From: JBOFCO01 sp051646105
GTDB taxonomy: Bacteria; Pseudomonadota; Alphaproteobacteria; Rhodobacterales; Rhodobacteraceae
Direction: 5' to 3'
DNA length: 64,000 nt
NCBI GenBank assembly: GCA_051646105.1
Contig: JBOFCO010000234.1
Location: 1-64,000, forward strand
Shown here: positions 17,566 through 26,171 of the stretch, piece by piece
Layout: every line of letters begins with the position of its first letter
How positions within the stretch are numbered: the first letter of the stretch is position 1
The notes under the pieces: generated by a model
Database searches by the model: none
Told to the model about the DNA's origin: nothing
The model's input: the letters and a program-made list of their open reading frames with translations, nothing else
Program-made: the position numbers and the translations under genes

Positions 17566-18225
17566 ATGCCCAAGGCCGATGTTCAGCCCCTGTTGCCCCG
17601 CGGAAAGCCCGCTTTCGATCAGGATCCGCACCGTGTTCGCGAGATTTCGGAACGCAATCTGGAAGCAGCCATCGGGCGCGAGGTGCGGAATTTCCGCCGC
17701 CAGCAGGGCATGACGGTCGCCGATCTGGCGGCTGTGACCGGGCTTTCCATCGGAATGCTGTCCAAGATCGAAAACGGCAATACCTCGCCCTCCCTCACCA
17801 CGTTGCAGGTGCTGAGCCACGCCTTTTCCGTGCCGGTGACGGCGTTTTTCAAAAGCTATGAGGAACGGCGCGAGGCGCAGCATGTAAAGGCGGGCGAGCA
17901 TATCGAGATCGAACGGCGCGGCACCCGGGCCGGACATCAATACAACCTGCTTGGCCATATCGGCTCGAACTCATCCGGTGTGGTGGTCGAGCCGTATCTG
18001 ATCACCCTGACCACGGAAAGCGATACCTTTCCGGCTTTTCAGCATGACGGGCTGGAACTGCTTTACATGCTGGAAGGGGAGGTCGATTACCGTCACGGCG
18101 ATCAGGTTTATCCGCTGAAAGCGGGTGACAGTCTGTTTTTCGATGCCGATGCGCCGCATGGGCCGGAAGTGCTGGTAAAGCTGCCCGCGCGTTATCTTTC
18201 GGTAATTTCCTACCCGCAGCGCTAA
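17566..18225 (+). CDS. XRE-family regulator with C-terminal cupin sensor
   Basis: The protein is 219 aa. HTH of the lambda-repressor type spans about residues 38-92 (VRNFRRQQGMTVADLAAVTGLSIGMLSKIENGNTSPSL) and a cupin_2 domain spans about 140-215 (HDGLELLYMLEGEVDYRHGDQVYPLKAGDSLFFDADAPHG, with ligand-like His/Glu). Such proteins repress amine and amino-acid catabolic genes and sense the substrate with the cupin. It follows mgdD in the same direction, so it is the best candidate local regulator of the methylamine genes. Confidence 0.88.
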   Translation: MPKADVQPLLPRGKPAFDQDPHRVREISERNLEAAIGREVRNFRRQQGMTVADLAAVTGLSIGMLSKIENGNTSPSLTTLQVLSHAFSVPVTAFFKSYEERREAQHVKAGEHIEIERRGTRAGHQYNLLGHIGSNSSGVVVEPYLITLTTESDTFPAFQHDGLELLYMLEGEVDYRHGDQVYPLKAGDSLFFDADAPHGPEVLVKLPARYLSVISYPQR

Positions 18226-18491
18226 CCGGGCTTGTGTGACCAGACAGCATGGCGGATGCGCGCGAAGCGATAGGCATCCAGGATCGACATTGCCCAGACG
18301 AACAGCCCGCCCGCGAACTTGCCGACCACCGAAACCTCTGGTGCGGCGGTTTTCAGGGTGAAGCCGCCGAGCAGGATGATGAAGAACACGAAGATCAGTC
18401 CGCGCACCGGCTGGCGGTTCAGCACCTGCCCGACACCGGGAAGGATGACGGCGACGGCCAGAACCAGCCAGGGCGACAATGGCCTTGTCAT
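18222..18491 (-). CDS. Small membrane protein of unknown function
   Basis: The protein is 89 aa with two hydrophobic helices (about 8-25 and 30-48) and a third weak one near 60-72, preceded by the motif ILPGVGQVLNRQPVRGLIF, reminiscent of TM2/DUF5683-like small membrane proteins but not assigned. Its ATG overlaps the stop of the next upstream minus-strand gene by 4 bases, so the two are co-translated. Tail overlaps the convergent XRE gene by 4 bases. Function unknown. Confidence 0.65.
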   Translation of the reverse strand: MTRPLSPWLVLAVAVILPGVGQVLNRQPVRGLIFVFFIILLGGFTLKTAAPEVSVVGKFAGGLFVWAMSILDAYRFARIRHAVWSHKPG

Positions 18492-19165
18492 GCAGCATCC
18501 TTCGCTTGTGCGATCAGATCATCGCGCAGCGCGCGCAATCTGTCGAGGATCGGGGCAAGGCGTGCGGACGGCAGCGGCGTCATCCCGACCTCGCCGTCGC
18601 GAAAGATCAGGTAGCGGCCCCGGTCGGCCTCATCCCCCAGAATGACGATGCGCAGGCCTTTGGGCGAAATCACCAGCTCCTTCACGCGCGGGTCGTCAAA
18701 CAAGGCCGCATGACGGGCAAGGATGTGTTCGGGCGGGATACGGGCGGCATCGTCGCTGCGGATGCCGGTTCCTTCCGGCAGGAAAGCTGGGCAGGGCAGC
18801 GATTGCGGCAGGGTCGCAAAGGCTGAAAACGGCTCGTTTCCGGTCGGCCTTGTCATGATGTTCAGCGTGGCGCGCATCGGCATCGGCGCGGGCAGCGTCA
18901 CCATGACCCACAGAGCGGGCAACTTGCGGAAGGTCAGGCTGTCCGGCAGCGCCTGCAGGTCAAATGCGTCGGTCCCGCGCCGGGCTGTCAGTCGGGGGAA
19001 GCCCGTTGGCTGGGTCTGTACGCTGGTGCTGTCGAACAGCGGCATGACAGCGGAGAAATAGGCTGACCGTGCCTGGCTGCGGACACGGGCGGCGCGCAAG
19101 GTCAGCACGCCCAGCCACAGAACGACTGCACCAAGAGCGATAGCCAGAAGGACGGGGAGGGTCAT
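18488..19165 (-). CDS. Membrane-anchored protein of unknown function
   Basis: The protein is 225 aa with one N-terminal membrane helix (residues 2-23) followed by a soluble region with TARRGTDAFDLQALPDSLTFRKLPALWVMVTLPAP. I recognise no catalytic motif; a general resemblance to proteins annotated as uncharacterised in Rhodobacteraceae is all I can offer. The ATG at 19165 follows GGACGGGGAG on the plus reading complement, i.e. a usable ribosome site. Coupled by ATGA overlap to the 89-aa membrane protein. Confidence 0.6.
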   Translation of the reverse strand: MTLPVLLAIALGAVVLWLGVLTLRAARVRSQARSAYFSAVMPLFDSTSVQTQPTGFPRLTARRGTDAFDLQALPDSLTFRKLPALWVMVTLPAPMPMRATLNIMTRPTGNEPFSAFATLPQSLPCPAFLPEGTGIRSDDAARIPPEHILARHAALFDDPRVKELVISPKGLRIVILGDEADRGRYLIFRDGEVGMTPLPSARLAPILDRLRALRDDLIAQAKDAA

Positions 19166-19182
19166 GAGGGTGCCGGCAAAGG

Positions 19183-19213
19183 GACACGGCCCGCCAGGCA
19201 GGCGGGCCGTGTC
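19183..19213 (-). terminator. Strong hairpin after the APC permease gene
   Basis: A perfect 13-bp stem (GACACGGCCCGCC and its complement) with a 5-base loop starts 4 bases beyond the permease stop. There is only a short CCCTTT after it on the minus strand, so it may be a terminator or a 3'-protecting hairpin separating the permease from the two unknown genes. Confidence 0.6.
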
Positions 19214-19216
19214 GGA

Positions 19217-20653
19217 TCAATAGCCACGTGGTTTTGGCCAGGGCATGGTGAACTGTGCGCCCCGGTTCACAAAGCGGTAGCGCCAGAAGTGGAACCAGAG
19301 CGACACCACGATGTAGAAGCCGATCATCGCCACAAGCTGCGTGCCATAGCCCAGGAACACCGCAAAGAAGGTGATTCCGCACAGGCACAGCAGCACGATG
19401 GCGGGCAGCGGGTGGAACGGGTGTTCATAGCCACGCTTGATCGTGCCCATCGGCCATTTCCGGCGGAACAGGATGATGTTCAGCGGCATGAAAGTGTATT
19501 CCAGAAGCCCCGACAGGATCGAGAAGGTGATGACCTGATCCAGCGGCGCGCCAAGGGCGAAGATGAGCGCGATCGGCACAAGGAAGATGATCGCGCGATA
19601 GGGGGTGCGGTATTTCGGATGCACGGCCCCGAACCAGCCGGGCAGATACTTGTCGCGTCCCATGGCAAACCAGGCGCGGCTGGCATCGTTGATGCAGCCG
19701 TTGGCGGATGCCAGGGTGGCGAACAGCGTGCCGAAACCCAGCAGCCAGATCAGCCCGTTCGATCCCGACAGCCGCGCGGTATCAAACAGCGGTGCCACCG
19801 ATCCGTTCACACCATCGCCCAGAAACTCCCACGGCAGCACACCGGAACAGATATACCAGGTCAGCGTGGCGGCGATCAGCAGGGTCATGATGCCTGCCAG
19901 CGTGCCGAACGGCAGCGCACGGGCGGGGGAGCGGACTTCTTCCGCCGCCTGCGTCGTGCCCTCGATCCCAAGGTAATACCACAGGCCGAAGTGCATCGCT
20001 GCGAGAACGCCGATCCAGCCATAAGGCATTTCATGGCCCGCAAAAAGGTCGGCGTGATGCATGATGCCGTCGCCAATAATGCCCGAGGTGGACAGGAACA
20101 GGATCAGGATCGCGACAAAAGCAATGGCGGTGATGACCAGGTTAAAGGTCAGCGTCGCCAGAACGCCGCGATAGTTCAGCCATGCAAGGAACATGATGAC
20201 GAGGATGATGAAGGGCCGCTGGTCCAGCGTGCCTGCATACCCCGACATGGTGGCCACGACCGAAAACAGGTAGCCCGCTGTGATCGCGTTCGCCGCTTCC
20301 AGCATCGTGTAGGCGAAGACAAGATACAGCCCGACGTTAAAGGCCATCAGCGGCCCCACGATGTGCTTGGCCTGCGTATACTGCCCGCCTGCGGCCGCGA
20401 CGGTGGAGGTGACTTCCGAGTCGATCATGGCGACGCAGGTGTAAAGAATACCTGCAAACCAGCAGGCAATCAGCGCGGCATAGGCGCCACCTTTGCCAAC
20501 GGCAAAGTTCCAACCCATGTATTCGCCCACCAGAACGATGCCCACGCCAAGTGCCCAGACATGTGCCGGGCCAAGCACGCGCAGCAGGCCGACCTTGGTG
20601 CCATGTGGCCCCATGCCGTCCATCGTTTTCGAAGTGATGTCGATGTCTGACAT
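19217..20653 (-). CDS. APC-superfamily permease, probable methylamine/amine transporter
   Basis: The protein is 478 aa with about twelve membrane helices. The first helix region LGPAHVWALGVGIVLVGEYMGWNFAVGKGG and the ATLASANGCINDASRAWFAMGRDKYLPGWF segment match the amino-acid/polyamine/ethanolamine permease group. Placement directly opposite mgsABC-gmaS argues that it imports methylamine, N-methylglutamate or a related amine; this is inference. It is the last gene of an operon whose first three genes encode small membrane proteins of 95, 126 and 55 aa. Confidence 0.85.
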   Translation of the reverse strand: MSDIDITSKTMDGMGPHGTKVGLLRVLGPAHVWALGVGIVLVGEYMGWNFAVGKGGAYAALIACWFAGILYTCVAMIDSEVTSTVAAAGGQYTQAKHIVGPLMAFNVGLYLVFAYTMLEAANAITAGYLFSVVATMSGYAGTLDQRPFIILVIMFLAWLNYRGVLATLTFNLVITAIAFVAILILFLSTSGIIGDGIMHHADLFAGHEMPYGWIGVLAAMHFGLWYYLGIEGTTQAAEEVRSPARALPFGTLAGIMTLLIAATLTWYICSGVLPWEFLGDGVNGSVAPLFDTARLSGSNGLIWLLGFGTLFATLASANGCINDASRAWFAMGRDKYLPGWFGAVHPKYRTPYRAIIFLVPIALIFALGAPLDQVITFSILSGLLEYTFMPLNIILFRRKWPMGTIKRGYEHPFHPLPAIVLLCLCGITFFAVFLGYGTQLVAMIGFYIVVSLWFHFWRYRFVNRGAQFTMPWPKPRGY

Positions 20654-20659
20654 GATGCC

Positions 20660-20827
20660 CTAGCCCCTGTGCTCTTCGGTCATGGCCTCAAGCTCTCCCT
20701 CGCGGGAGGAGGTCAGGACATCTTCGGAATAGGTGCTGTCGGTCTTGAACCAGTCGATCAGCATGTACAGGCCGAGGATCGCAGAAAGCCCCCAGGCCGC
20801 ATATTCGAGGTAATTCCAGGTTTCCAT
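20660..20827 (-). CDS. 55-aa single-pass membrane protein upstream of permease
   Basis: An ATG at 20827, preceded by GGGGGCTGCG, opens a 55-codon reading frame: METWNYLEYAAWGLSAILGL, then YMLIDWFKTD and an acidic tail ending EEHRG. One hydrophobic helix spans about residues 8-26. The stop is 6 bases from the permease start, and the frame fits the gap between two genes exactly, with good ribosome sites on both sides, which argues it is real. No family recognised. May be an accessory subunit of the permease. Confidence 0.75.
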   Translation of the reverse strand: METWNYLEYAAWGLSAILGLYMLIDWFKTDSTYSEDVLTSSREGELEAMTEEHRG

Positions 20828-20836
20828 CGCAGCCCC

Positions 20837-21217
20837 CTATTTGCCGCCGAATTTTTCAGAGATCACTTCGCGATATTCGGACTCGGAAAAACGCAGCATC
20901 AGCACGTAGTAGGCCACGATGACGGCAACCATCAGGATCAGCGCACCGAAGCCGAAACTGTAATCGAAGCGGGCCAGGATCAGGTCATGGGCGCTTTCGG
21001 GGGTGTAGCCCAGCGCTTCGTATCTGGCCGCCTGTGCGGGGGTCTGGCCAAGCGCCTCCCATGTCGGATTCTCAACGGGCGTAGCTACGGTTTTTGACGA
21101 ACCCGCCAGCCCTATCCACAGGGGAACGAACAGCGCGCCGACGGTCAGGGCGACAAGAACGACAACATCGACCAGCTGGCTGAGCTTGCTTTGCCTGGGT
21201 GGATCATAATGTGCCAC
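20837..21217 (-). CDS. 126-aa two-helix membrane protein in permease operon
   Basis: The frame starts with GTG at 21217 (MAHYDPPRQSKLSQL), and has two hydrophobic helices at about 17-38 and 90-110 joined by a loop of some 50 residues rich in Pro/Thr/Glu (VENPTWEALGQTPAQAARYEALGYTPESAHD). The tail RFSESEYREVISEKFGGK is charged. Family unknown. It starts 3 bases after the stop of the 95-aa gene and ends 9 bases before the 55-aa gene. Confidence 0.72.
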   Translation of the reverse strand: MAHYDPPRQSKLSQLVDVVVLVALTVGALFVPLWIGLAGSSKTVATPVENPTWEALGQTPAQAARYEALGYTPESAHDLILARFDYSFGFGALILMVAVIVAYYVLMLRFSESEYREVISEKFGGK

Positions 21218-21220
21218 AGG

Positions 21221-21508
21221 TCAGCCCTTTCTGCTGCGGGCTTCATCAAGAAACTTGATGTCCAGCCCGTATATGAAATCGCGGTCTTCGCGGTAATGGC
21301 GCAGCATCGCCAGGATCGCCCCTGTGTTGAACACCAGAATGATCGCCCCGCCGATCAACAGCAGGATGCGGGCAGCCCCGGTCGGGGCAAGATCCCAGGT
21401 TGCGGTGGCGACAAAGATCATCGCCAGCCAAAGGCCGATCACAAACGCCCATGCGACAAGCACGTCACGTTTGTGCATGGCCTCAATCCGTTGATTAAGG
21501 TCAGACAC
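21221..21508 (-). CDS. 95-aa two-helix membrane protein in permease operon
   Basis: I place the start at the GTG at 21508 because GGGAGGAAAACC stands directly upstream; the longer reading to 21613 is untypical sequence. Helices lie at about 16-35 and 48-68, followed by a charged tail HYREDRDFIYGLDIKFLDEARSRKG. No family recognised. First gene of the four-gene permease operon that faces mgsA across a 238-base gap. Confidence 0.72.
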   Translation of the reverse strand: MSDLNQRIEAMHKRDVLVAWAFVIGLWLAMIFVATATWDLAPTGAARILLLIGGAIILVFNTGAILAMLRHYREDRDFIYGLDIKFLDEARSRKG

Positions 21509-21563
21509 GGTTTTCCTCCCACCCGGGCCGGGTTCGTGCCGGTTTTGGCGTGGCCCGTCGCCG

Positions 21564-21599
21564 TTTTCTTTCCGGCAAATTTGTTTTCTGAAAGGAAAA
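21564..21599. promoter_or_regulatory. Paired TTTTCT-type sites in the mgsA/permease gap
   Basis: TTTTCTGAAAGGAAAA (21584-21599) is an imperfect palindrome of the form TTTTCT-N4-RGAAAA. A weaker copy, TTTTCTTTCCGGCAAA, lies exactly 20 bases upstream (21564-21579), two helical turns away. A matching site occurs in front of dmmD (31190-31205). Probably binding sites of a methylamine-island regulator. Confidence 0.45.
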
Positions 21600-21746
21600 C
21601 GAACCTGCGACATTCTGTCAAGGAAAACCGGGAATGTCCGACCCGTAAGGAATCAGTTTCCCGTTGGGTGAAAAAAGTTTCTCACCAGTTGAAGTGCGGA
21701 TTCTTCGGTGCTAGCGTTCATTCAATGACTGAAAGGAGACGAATCC

Positions 21747-22643
21747 ATGTGTGGTATCGTTGGGCTTTTTCTGAAGGATCCCAAGCTGGAACCGAAGCTG
21801 GGCGCGATGTTGACCGACATGCTGGTCACGATGACCGACCGGGGCCCGGATTCCGCAGGGATCGCGATTTATTCAGGCGCGAAGGACGGTATCGGCAAAA
21901 TTACCGTGCAGTCGGCAAAGCCGGACACGGATTTCAGGAACCTTGACGAGGACCTGAAAGACGCCATCGGCAAGCCGGTATTGATGCTGGTGAAAAATAC
22001 CCATGCCGTGCTGGAAGTACCGGTTGATCAACTGGAGGCCGCGCGTTCGGCCTTGGCGCACCTTCGCCCGGACATCAAAGTGATGAGCGCGGGCGACAGC
22101 ATCGAGATTTTCAAGGAGGTCGGTCTGCCCAAGGACGTCGCGGCGCGCTTTGGCGTGTCAAAGATGCGTGGAACGCATGGCATTGGTCACACCCGCATGG
22201 CAACGGAAAGCGCGGTCACGACGATGGGCGCGCATCCGTTTTCCACCGGGTCTGACCAGTGCCTTGTTCATAACGGATCGCTTTCCAACCACAACGGCGT
22301 GCGGCGCGAACTGAAGCGTCATGGGATGACATTCGAGACCGAAAATGACACCGAAGTCGCCGCAGCATTCATCAGCCACAAGCTTCAGGAAGGCGGCAAG
22401 CTGGGTGAGGCGATGGAAGCGACGCTGACCGATCTGGACGGCTTTTTCACCTTTGTCGTGGGCACCAAGAATGGCTTCGGTGTGGTCCGTGATCCCATCG
22501 CCTGCAAGCCTGCGGTGATGGCGGAAACCGACCAGTATGTCGCCTTCGGATCCGAATATCGCGCGCTGGTGAACCTGCCCGGTATCGAGGATGCGCGTGT
22601 GTGGGAGCCGGAACCGGCGACAGTGTATTTCTGGGAGCGTTGA
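21747..22643 (+). CDS. mgsA: N-methylglutamate synthase subunit A (class II amidotransferase-like)
   Basis: The protein is 298 aa. Cys2 after the start Met, in MCGIVGLFL, is the Ntn-amidotransferase nucleophile; RGPDSAGIAIY, GIGHTRMATES and HNGSLSNHNGVRREL follow in family order. MgsA (GlxB-like) corresponds to the glutaminase part of glutamate synthase and, with MgsB and MgsC, converts gamma-glutamylmethylamide plus an acceptor to N-methylglutamate. The ATG follows GAAAGGAGACG. First gene of mgsABC-gmaS; divergent from the permease operon. Confidence 0.9.
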   Translation: MCGIVGLFLKDPKLEPKLGAMLTDMLVTMTDRGPDSAGIAIYSGAKDGIGKITVQSAKPDTDFRNLDEDLKDAIGKPVLMLVKNTHAVLEVPVDQLEAARSALAHLRPDIKVMSAGDSIEIFKEVGLPKDVAARFGVSKMRGTHGIGHTRMATESAVTTMGAHPFSTGSDQCLVHNGSLSNHNGVRRELKRHGMTFETENDTEVAAAFISHKLQEGGKLGEAMEATLTDLDGFFTFVVGTKNGFGVVRDPIACKPAVMAETDQYVAFGSEYRALVNLPGIEDARVWEPEPATVYFWER

Positions 22644-22647
22644 GCGA

Positions 22648-23337
22648 ATGCAGACTTTCGACCTTGGAGCAGAGGGCCTGCGGGCGCTTAATGCTGCGCT
22701 ACATGCCCTGAAGGGTCAGACCAACAGTACGGCGTGGGAGGTCATCAACCCCAAGGGTGCGCATGCGATAGCGGCCGGTGTTGATGCACCGGTGGAAATC
22801 ACCGTGCGGGGATCAACGGGCTATTACTGCGCAGGCATGAACAAGCAGGCGACGATCCGCATCAAGGGATCGGCGGGGCCTGGCGTGGCCGAAAACATCA
22901 TGTCGGGCGCGGTCATCATCGATGGCGATGCAAGCCAGTATGCCGGGGCTACCGGCAGGGGCGGCCTGCTTGTCGTCAAGGGCAATGCGTCAAGCCGGTG
23001 CGGGATTTCGATGAAGGGCATCGACATCGTGGTGCATGGCAACATCGGCCATATGTCGGCCTTCATGGCGCAGTCGGGCAATCTCGTCGTATTGGGCGAT
23101 GCTGGCGAAGCACTGGGCGACAGCCTGTACGAGGCACGGCTTTTCGTGCGGGGCAAGGTGAAATCCCTGGGCACCGACTGCATCGAAAAGGAAATGCGGT
23201 CGGAACACTATGCCATTCTGGAGGATCTTTTGCGCCGCGGCGAAGCCGATGCAAAGGCCAAACCCGAAGAATTCCGCCGCTACGGTTCGGCCCGCAAGCT
23301 TTACAATTTCAACGTCGACAACGCATCAGCGTATTAA
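22648..23337 (+). CDS. mgsB: N-methylglutamate synthase subunit B (GXGXG domain)
   Basis: The protein is 229 aa and matches the C-terminal GltB beta-helix (GXGXG) domain: repeated glycine-rich turns such as NIMSGAVIIDGDASQYAGA, GGLLVVKGNASSRCGISMKG and DIVVHGNIGHMSAFMAQSG. In glutamate synthase this domain is structural, holding the ammonia channel between the glutaminase and FMN parts. It starts 5 bases after mgsA. GlxC is the equivalent name in rhizobia. Confidence 0.9.
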   Translation: MQTFDLGAEGLRALNAALHALKGQTNSTAWEVINPKGAHAIAAGVDAPVEITVRGSTGYYCAGMNKQATIRIKGSAGPGVAENIMSGAVIIDGDASQYAGATGRGGLLVVKGNASSRCGISMKGIDIVVHGNIGHMSAFMAQSGNLVVLGDAGEALGDSLYEARLFVRGKVKSLGTDCIEKEMRSEHYAILEDLLRRGEADAKAKPEEFRRYGSARKLYNFNVDNASAY

Positions 23338-23350
23338 GGCAGCTCCCAGA

Positions 23351-24679
23351 ATGACCGATTTTCCCCGCACTCCGCCGCGTTTTTCGGCCACTTTCACACC
23401 TGCGGTGAACGCCGAAATCCGCCGGGCAGCGGCATCCGGCATCTATGATATTCGCGGTGGTGGTACGAAACGCCACCTACCGCATTTCGACGACCTGCTG
23501 TTCCTTGGTGCCTCGATCAGCCGCTATCCGCTTGAAGGCTACCGCGAGAAATGCGCGACCGATGTGTGGCTGGGCACCCGTCATGCCAAAAGACCGATAC
23601 ACCTCGATATCCCCGTCACGATTGCAGGGATGAGCTTCGGCGCGCTGTCCGGCCCCGCGAAAGAGGCGCTCGGGCGTGGTGCTTCGGAAGCGGGCACATC
23701 GACCACCACCGGCGACGGCGGCATGACCGAGGAAGAGCGCGGCCATTCCAGGACATTGGTCTATCAATACCTGCCTAGCCGCTATGGCATGAACCCCGAC
23801 GACCTGCGTCGCGCCGATGCGATTGAAATCGTCGTTGGTCAGGGTGCCAAACCCGGCGGCGGCGGGATGCTGCTGGGGCAAAAGATTTCCGACCGCGTGG
23901 CGAACATGCGCAATCTTCCCAAGGGGATCGATCAACGGTCTGCCTGCCGCCACCCCGACTGGACCGGGCCGGATGATCTTGAAATCAAGATCATGGAACT
24001 GCGCGAGATCACCGATTGGGAAAAGCCGATCTACGTCAAGGTCGGTGGGGCGCGGCCCTATTACGACACGGCGCTGGCGGTGAAGGCCGGGGCGGATGTC
24101 GTGGTGGTGGACGGCATGCAGGGCGGCACAGCGGCAACACAGGACGTGTTCATCGAACATGTCGGGATGCCGATCCTTGCCTGTATCCCGCAGGCGGTGA
24201 AGGCGCTGCAAGACCTGGGGATGCACCGCAAGGTGCAACTGATCGTATCGGGTGGCATCCGTTCCGGCGCCGATGTGGCCAAGGCCATGGCGATGGGGGC
24301 CGATGCGGTGGCCATCGGCACGGCGGCGCTGATCGCCTTGGGCGACAACGACCCGAAATGGGAAGAAGAATATCAGAAGCTTGGGACAACCGCCGACGCC
24401 TATGACGACTGGCACGAAGGCCGCGATCCCGCAGGCATCACCACACAGGATCCGGAGCTGTTCAAACGTTTCGATCCGGTGCTGGGCGGGCGGCGACTGA
24501 AGAACTATCTGAAGGTGATGACGCTGGAGGCGCAGACCATCGCGCGGGCCTGCGGCAAGAACCATCTGCACAATCTGGAACCCGAAGACCTGTGCGCGCT
24601 GACCATCGAGGCGGCGGCCATGGCAGGGGTTCCGCTGGCGGGAACGAACTGGATCCCCGGTCGGAATGGTGGCTTCTGA
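23351..24679 (+). CDS. mgsC: N-methylglutamate synthase subunit C (FMN-binding glutamate synthase-like)
   Basis: The protein is 442 aa, equivalent to the central FMN domain of GltB. It shows IAGMSFGALSGPAKEALGRGA, TTTGDGGM, QGAKPGGGGMLLGQKIS, VVVDGMQGGTAATQDVF and SGGIRSGADVAKAMAMGADAVAIGTAAL, the phosphate and FMN binding loops. The start ATG is 14 bases after mgsB. A longer upstream reading is only mgsB in another frame. GlxD is the rhizobial equivalent. Confidence 0.92.
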   Translation: MTDFPRTPPRFSATFTPAVNAEIRRAAASGIYDIRGGGTKRHLPHFDDLLFLGASISRYPLEGYREKCATDVWLGTRHAKRPIHLDIPVTIAGMSFGALSGPAKEALGRGASEAGTSTTTGDGGMTEEERGHSRTLVYQYLPSRYGMNPDDLRRADAIEIVVGQGAKPGGGGMLLGQKISDRVANMRNLPKGIDQRSACRHPDWTGPDDLEIKIMELREITDWEKPIYVKVGGARPYYDTALAVKAGADVVVVDGMQGGTAATQDVFIEHVGMPILACIPQAVKALQDLGMHRKVQLIVSGGIRSGADVAKAMAMGADAVAIGTAALIALGDNDPKWEEEYQKLGTTADAYDDWHEGRDPAGITTQDPELFKRFDPVLGGRRLKNYLKVMTLEAQTIARACGKNHLHNLEPEDLCALTIEAAAMAGVPLAGTNWIPGRNGGF

Positions 24680-24719
24680 CGCAGCGGGTCTGAACATAAT
24701 AACGACGGGGAGTTCAATA

Positions 24720-26027
24720 ATGGTCAAAGACCTTGCCAAATGGGCGAAGGACAAGGGCGTAAAGTATTTCATGATCTCCTACACCGACCTTTTCGGTGGG
24801 CAACGGGCCAAGCTGGTGCCGATGCAGGCGATCAACGACATGGCGGAAGAGGGCGCGGGTTTCGCCGGGTTCGCCACCTGGCTTGATCTGACCCCGGCGC
24901 ATCCCGACCTGATGGCGGTGCCAGACCCCGCATCTGTGATCCAGTTGCCATGGAAGAAAGACGTGGCCTGGGTCGCCGCCCGCGCGACGATGGAAGGCAA
25001 GCTGGTCGATCAGGCCCCGCGCAACGTGCTGGAAAAGCTGGTTGCCGAAGCGGCGAAGGAAGGCCTGCGGGTCAAGACGGGGGTGGAGCCGGAATTCTTC
25101 ATCCTGAATGCCGATGGGTCCGCCGCATCCGATATTTACGATACCGCCGAAAAGCCTTGCTACGACCAGCAGGCGGTGATGCGCCGCTATGACGTGATTT
25201 CCGAAATCTGCGACTACATGCTGGAACTGGGCTGGGAACCCTATCAGAACGACCATGAGGACGCGATCGGCCAGTTCGAGATGAACTGGAAATACGACGA
25301 TGCGCTGGCCACCGCCGACAAGCACAGCTTTTTCAAGTTCATGGTGAAGTCGATCAGCGAAAAGCACGGCTTTCGCGCCACCTTCATGCCGAAGCCGTTC
25401 AAGGGGCTGACGGGATCCGGCTGCCATGCGCATATTTCCGTCTGGTCGATGGACGGGAAAAGCAATGCTTTTGCCGACGACAAGAAGGAACTGGGCCTGT
25501 CTGACCGTGGCCGCACCTTCCTTGGCGGCATCATGAAGCACGCGAGCGCCCTGGCCGCGATCACCAACCCGACGGTGAACAGCTACAAGCGGATCAACGC
25601 GCCGCGTACCACCTCGGGCGCGACCTGGGCACCGAACACGGTGACGTGGACCGGCAACAACCGCACCCATATGGTGCGCGTGCCGGGACCGGGGCGGTTT
25701 GAACTGCGCCTGCCCGATGGTGCGGCGAACCCCTATCTGTTGCAGGCGGTTATCATCGCGGCGGGGCTGGATGGCGTGCGGTCCAAGGCCGACCCGGGGA
25801 GGCGCTATGACATCGACATGTATCAGATGGGCCATACGGTTAAGAACGCGCCGAAGCTGCCGCTGAACCTGCTGGATGCTCTGCGGGAATATGACCGTGA
25901 CAAGACACTGAAGGCGATGATGGGCGAGGAGTTTTCGACCGCATTCCTAAAGCTGAAGCAACAGGAATGGAACAGCTACGCTGCCCACTTCTCGGCCTGG
26001 GAAACCGAAAACACGCTGGATATCTGA
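24720..26027 (+). CDS. gmaS: Gamma-glutamylmethylamide synthetase (glutamine synthetase family)
   Basis: The protein is 435 aa of the GS-type III/GlnT subgroup. It opens MVKDLAKWAKDKGVKYFMIS, then GVEPEFFILN (Glu for Mg), NDHEDAIGQFEMNW (Glu for metal), GSGCHAHISVW (His in ATP site), NSYKRINAPRTTSGATWAPN and GRFELRLPDGAANPYL. GmaS joins methylamine to glutamate with ATP. The ATG at 24720 follows GACGGGGAG. It lies 40 bases after mgsC and makes the first intermediate used by MgsABC. Confidence 0.92.
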   Translation: MVKDLAKWAKDKGVKYFMISYTDLFGGQRAKLVPMQAINDMAEEGAGFAGFATWLDLTPAHPDLMAVPDPASVIQLPWKKDVAWVAARATMEGKLVDQAPRNVLEKLVAEAAKEGLRVKTGVEPEFFILNADGSAASDIYDTAEKPCYDQQAVMRRYDVISEICDYMLELGWEPYQNDHEDAIGQFEMNWKYDDALATADKHSFFKFMVKSISEKHGFRATFMPKPFKGLTGSGCHAHISVWSMDGKSNAFADDKKELGLSDRGRTFLGGIMKHASALAAITNPTVNSYKRINAPRTTSGATWAPNTVTWTGNNRTHMVRVPGPGRFELRLPDGAANPYLLQAVIIAAGLDGVRSKADPGRRYDIDMYQMGHTVKNAPKLPLNLLDALREYDRDKTLKAMMGEEFSTAFLKLKQQEWNSYAAHFSAWETENTLDI

Positions 26028-26158
26028 TCCCCCACGGTCCGGCGTGATCCGGCCCCGGCGCGTCCGACATTGGCGGGCCGGGGTCGTCGGCGCCCGTTCT
26101 TGCCGCTTTTCCCTTGTGACCGCCGCTGCTACAACCGTCAGGCCTTACACAGGACGAC

Positions 26159-26171
26159 GGAGGGTGCCATT
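26159..26171 (+). promoter_or_regulatory. Shine-Dalgarno and apparent ATT start of WYL regulator
   Basis: GGAGGG (26159-26164), then four bases, then ATT (26169-26171). No ATG, GTG or TTG exists in frame between this site and well inside the HTH, and homologues normally begin M-S-R-A-E-R-L-L exactly where ATT stands here. Confidence 0.5.

Noticed and set aside
19289..20650. Open frame of 453 codons on the plus strand
   Set aside because: It runs opposite the APC permease gene, with low-complexity Gln/Arg-rich sequence typical of an antisense shadow in GC-rich DNA.
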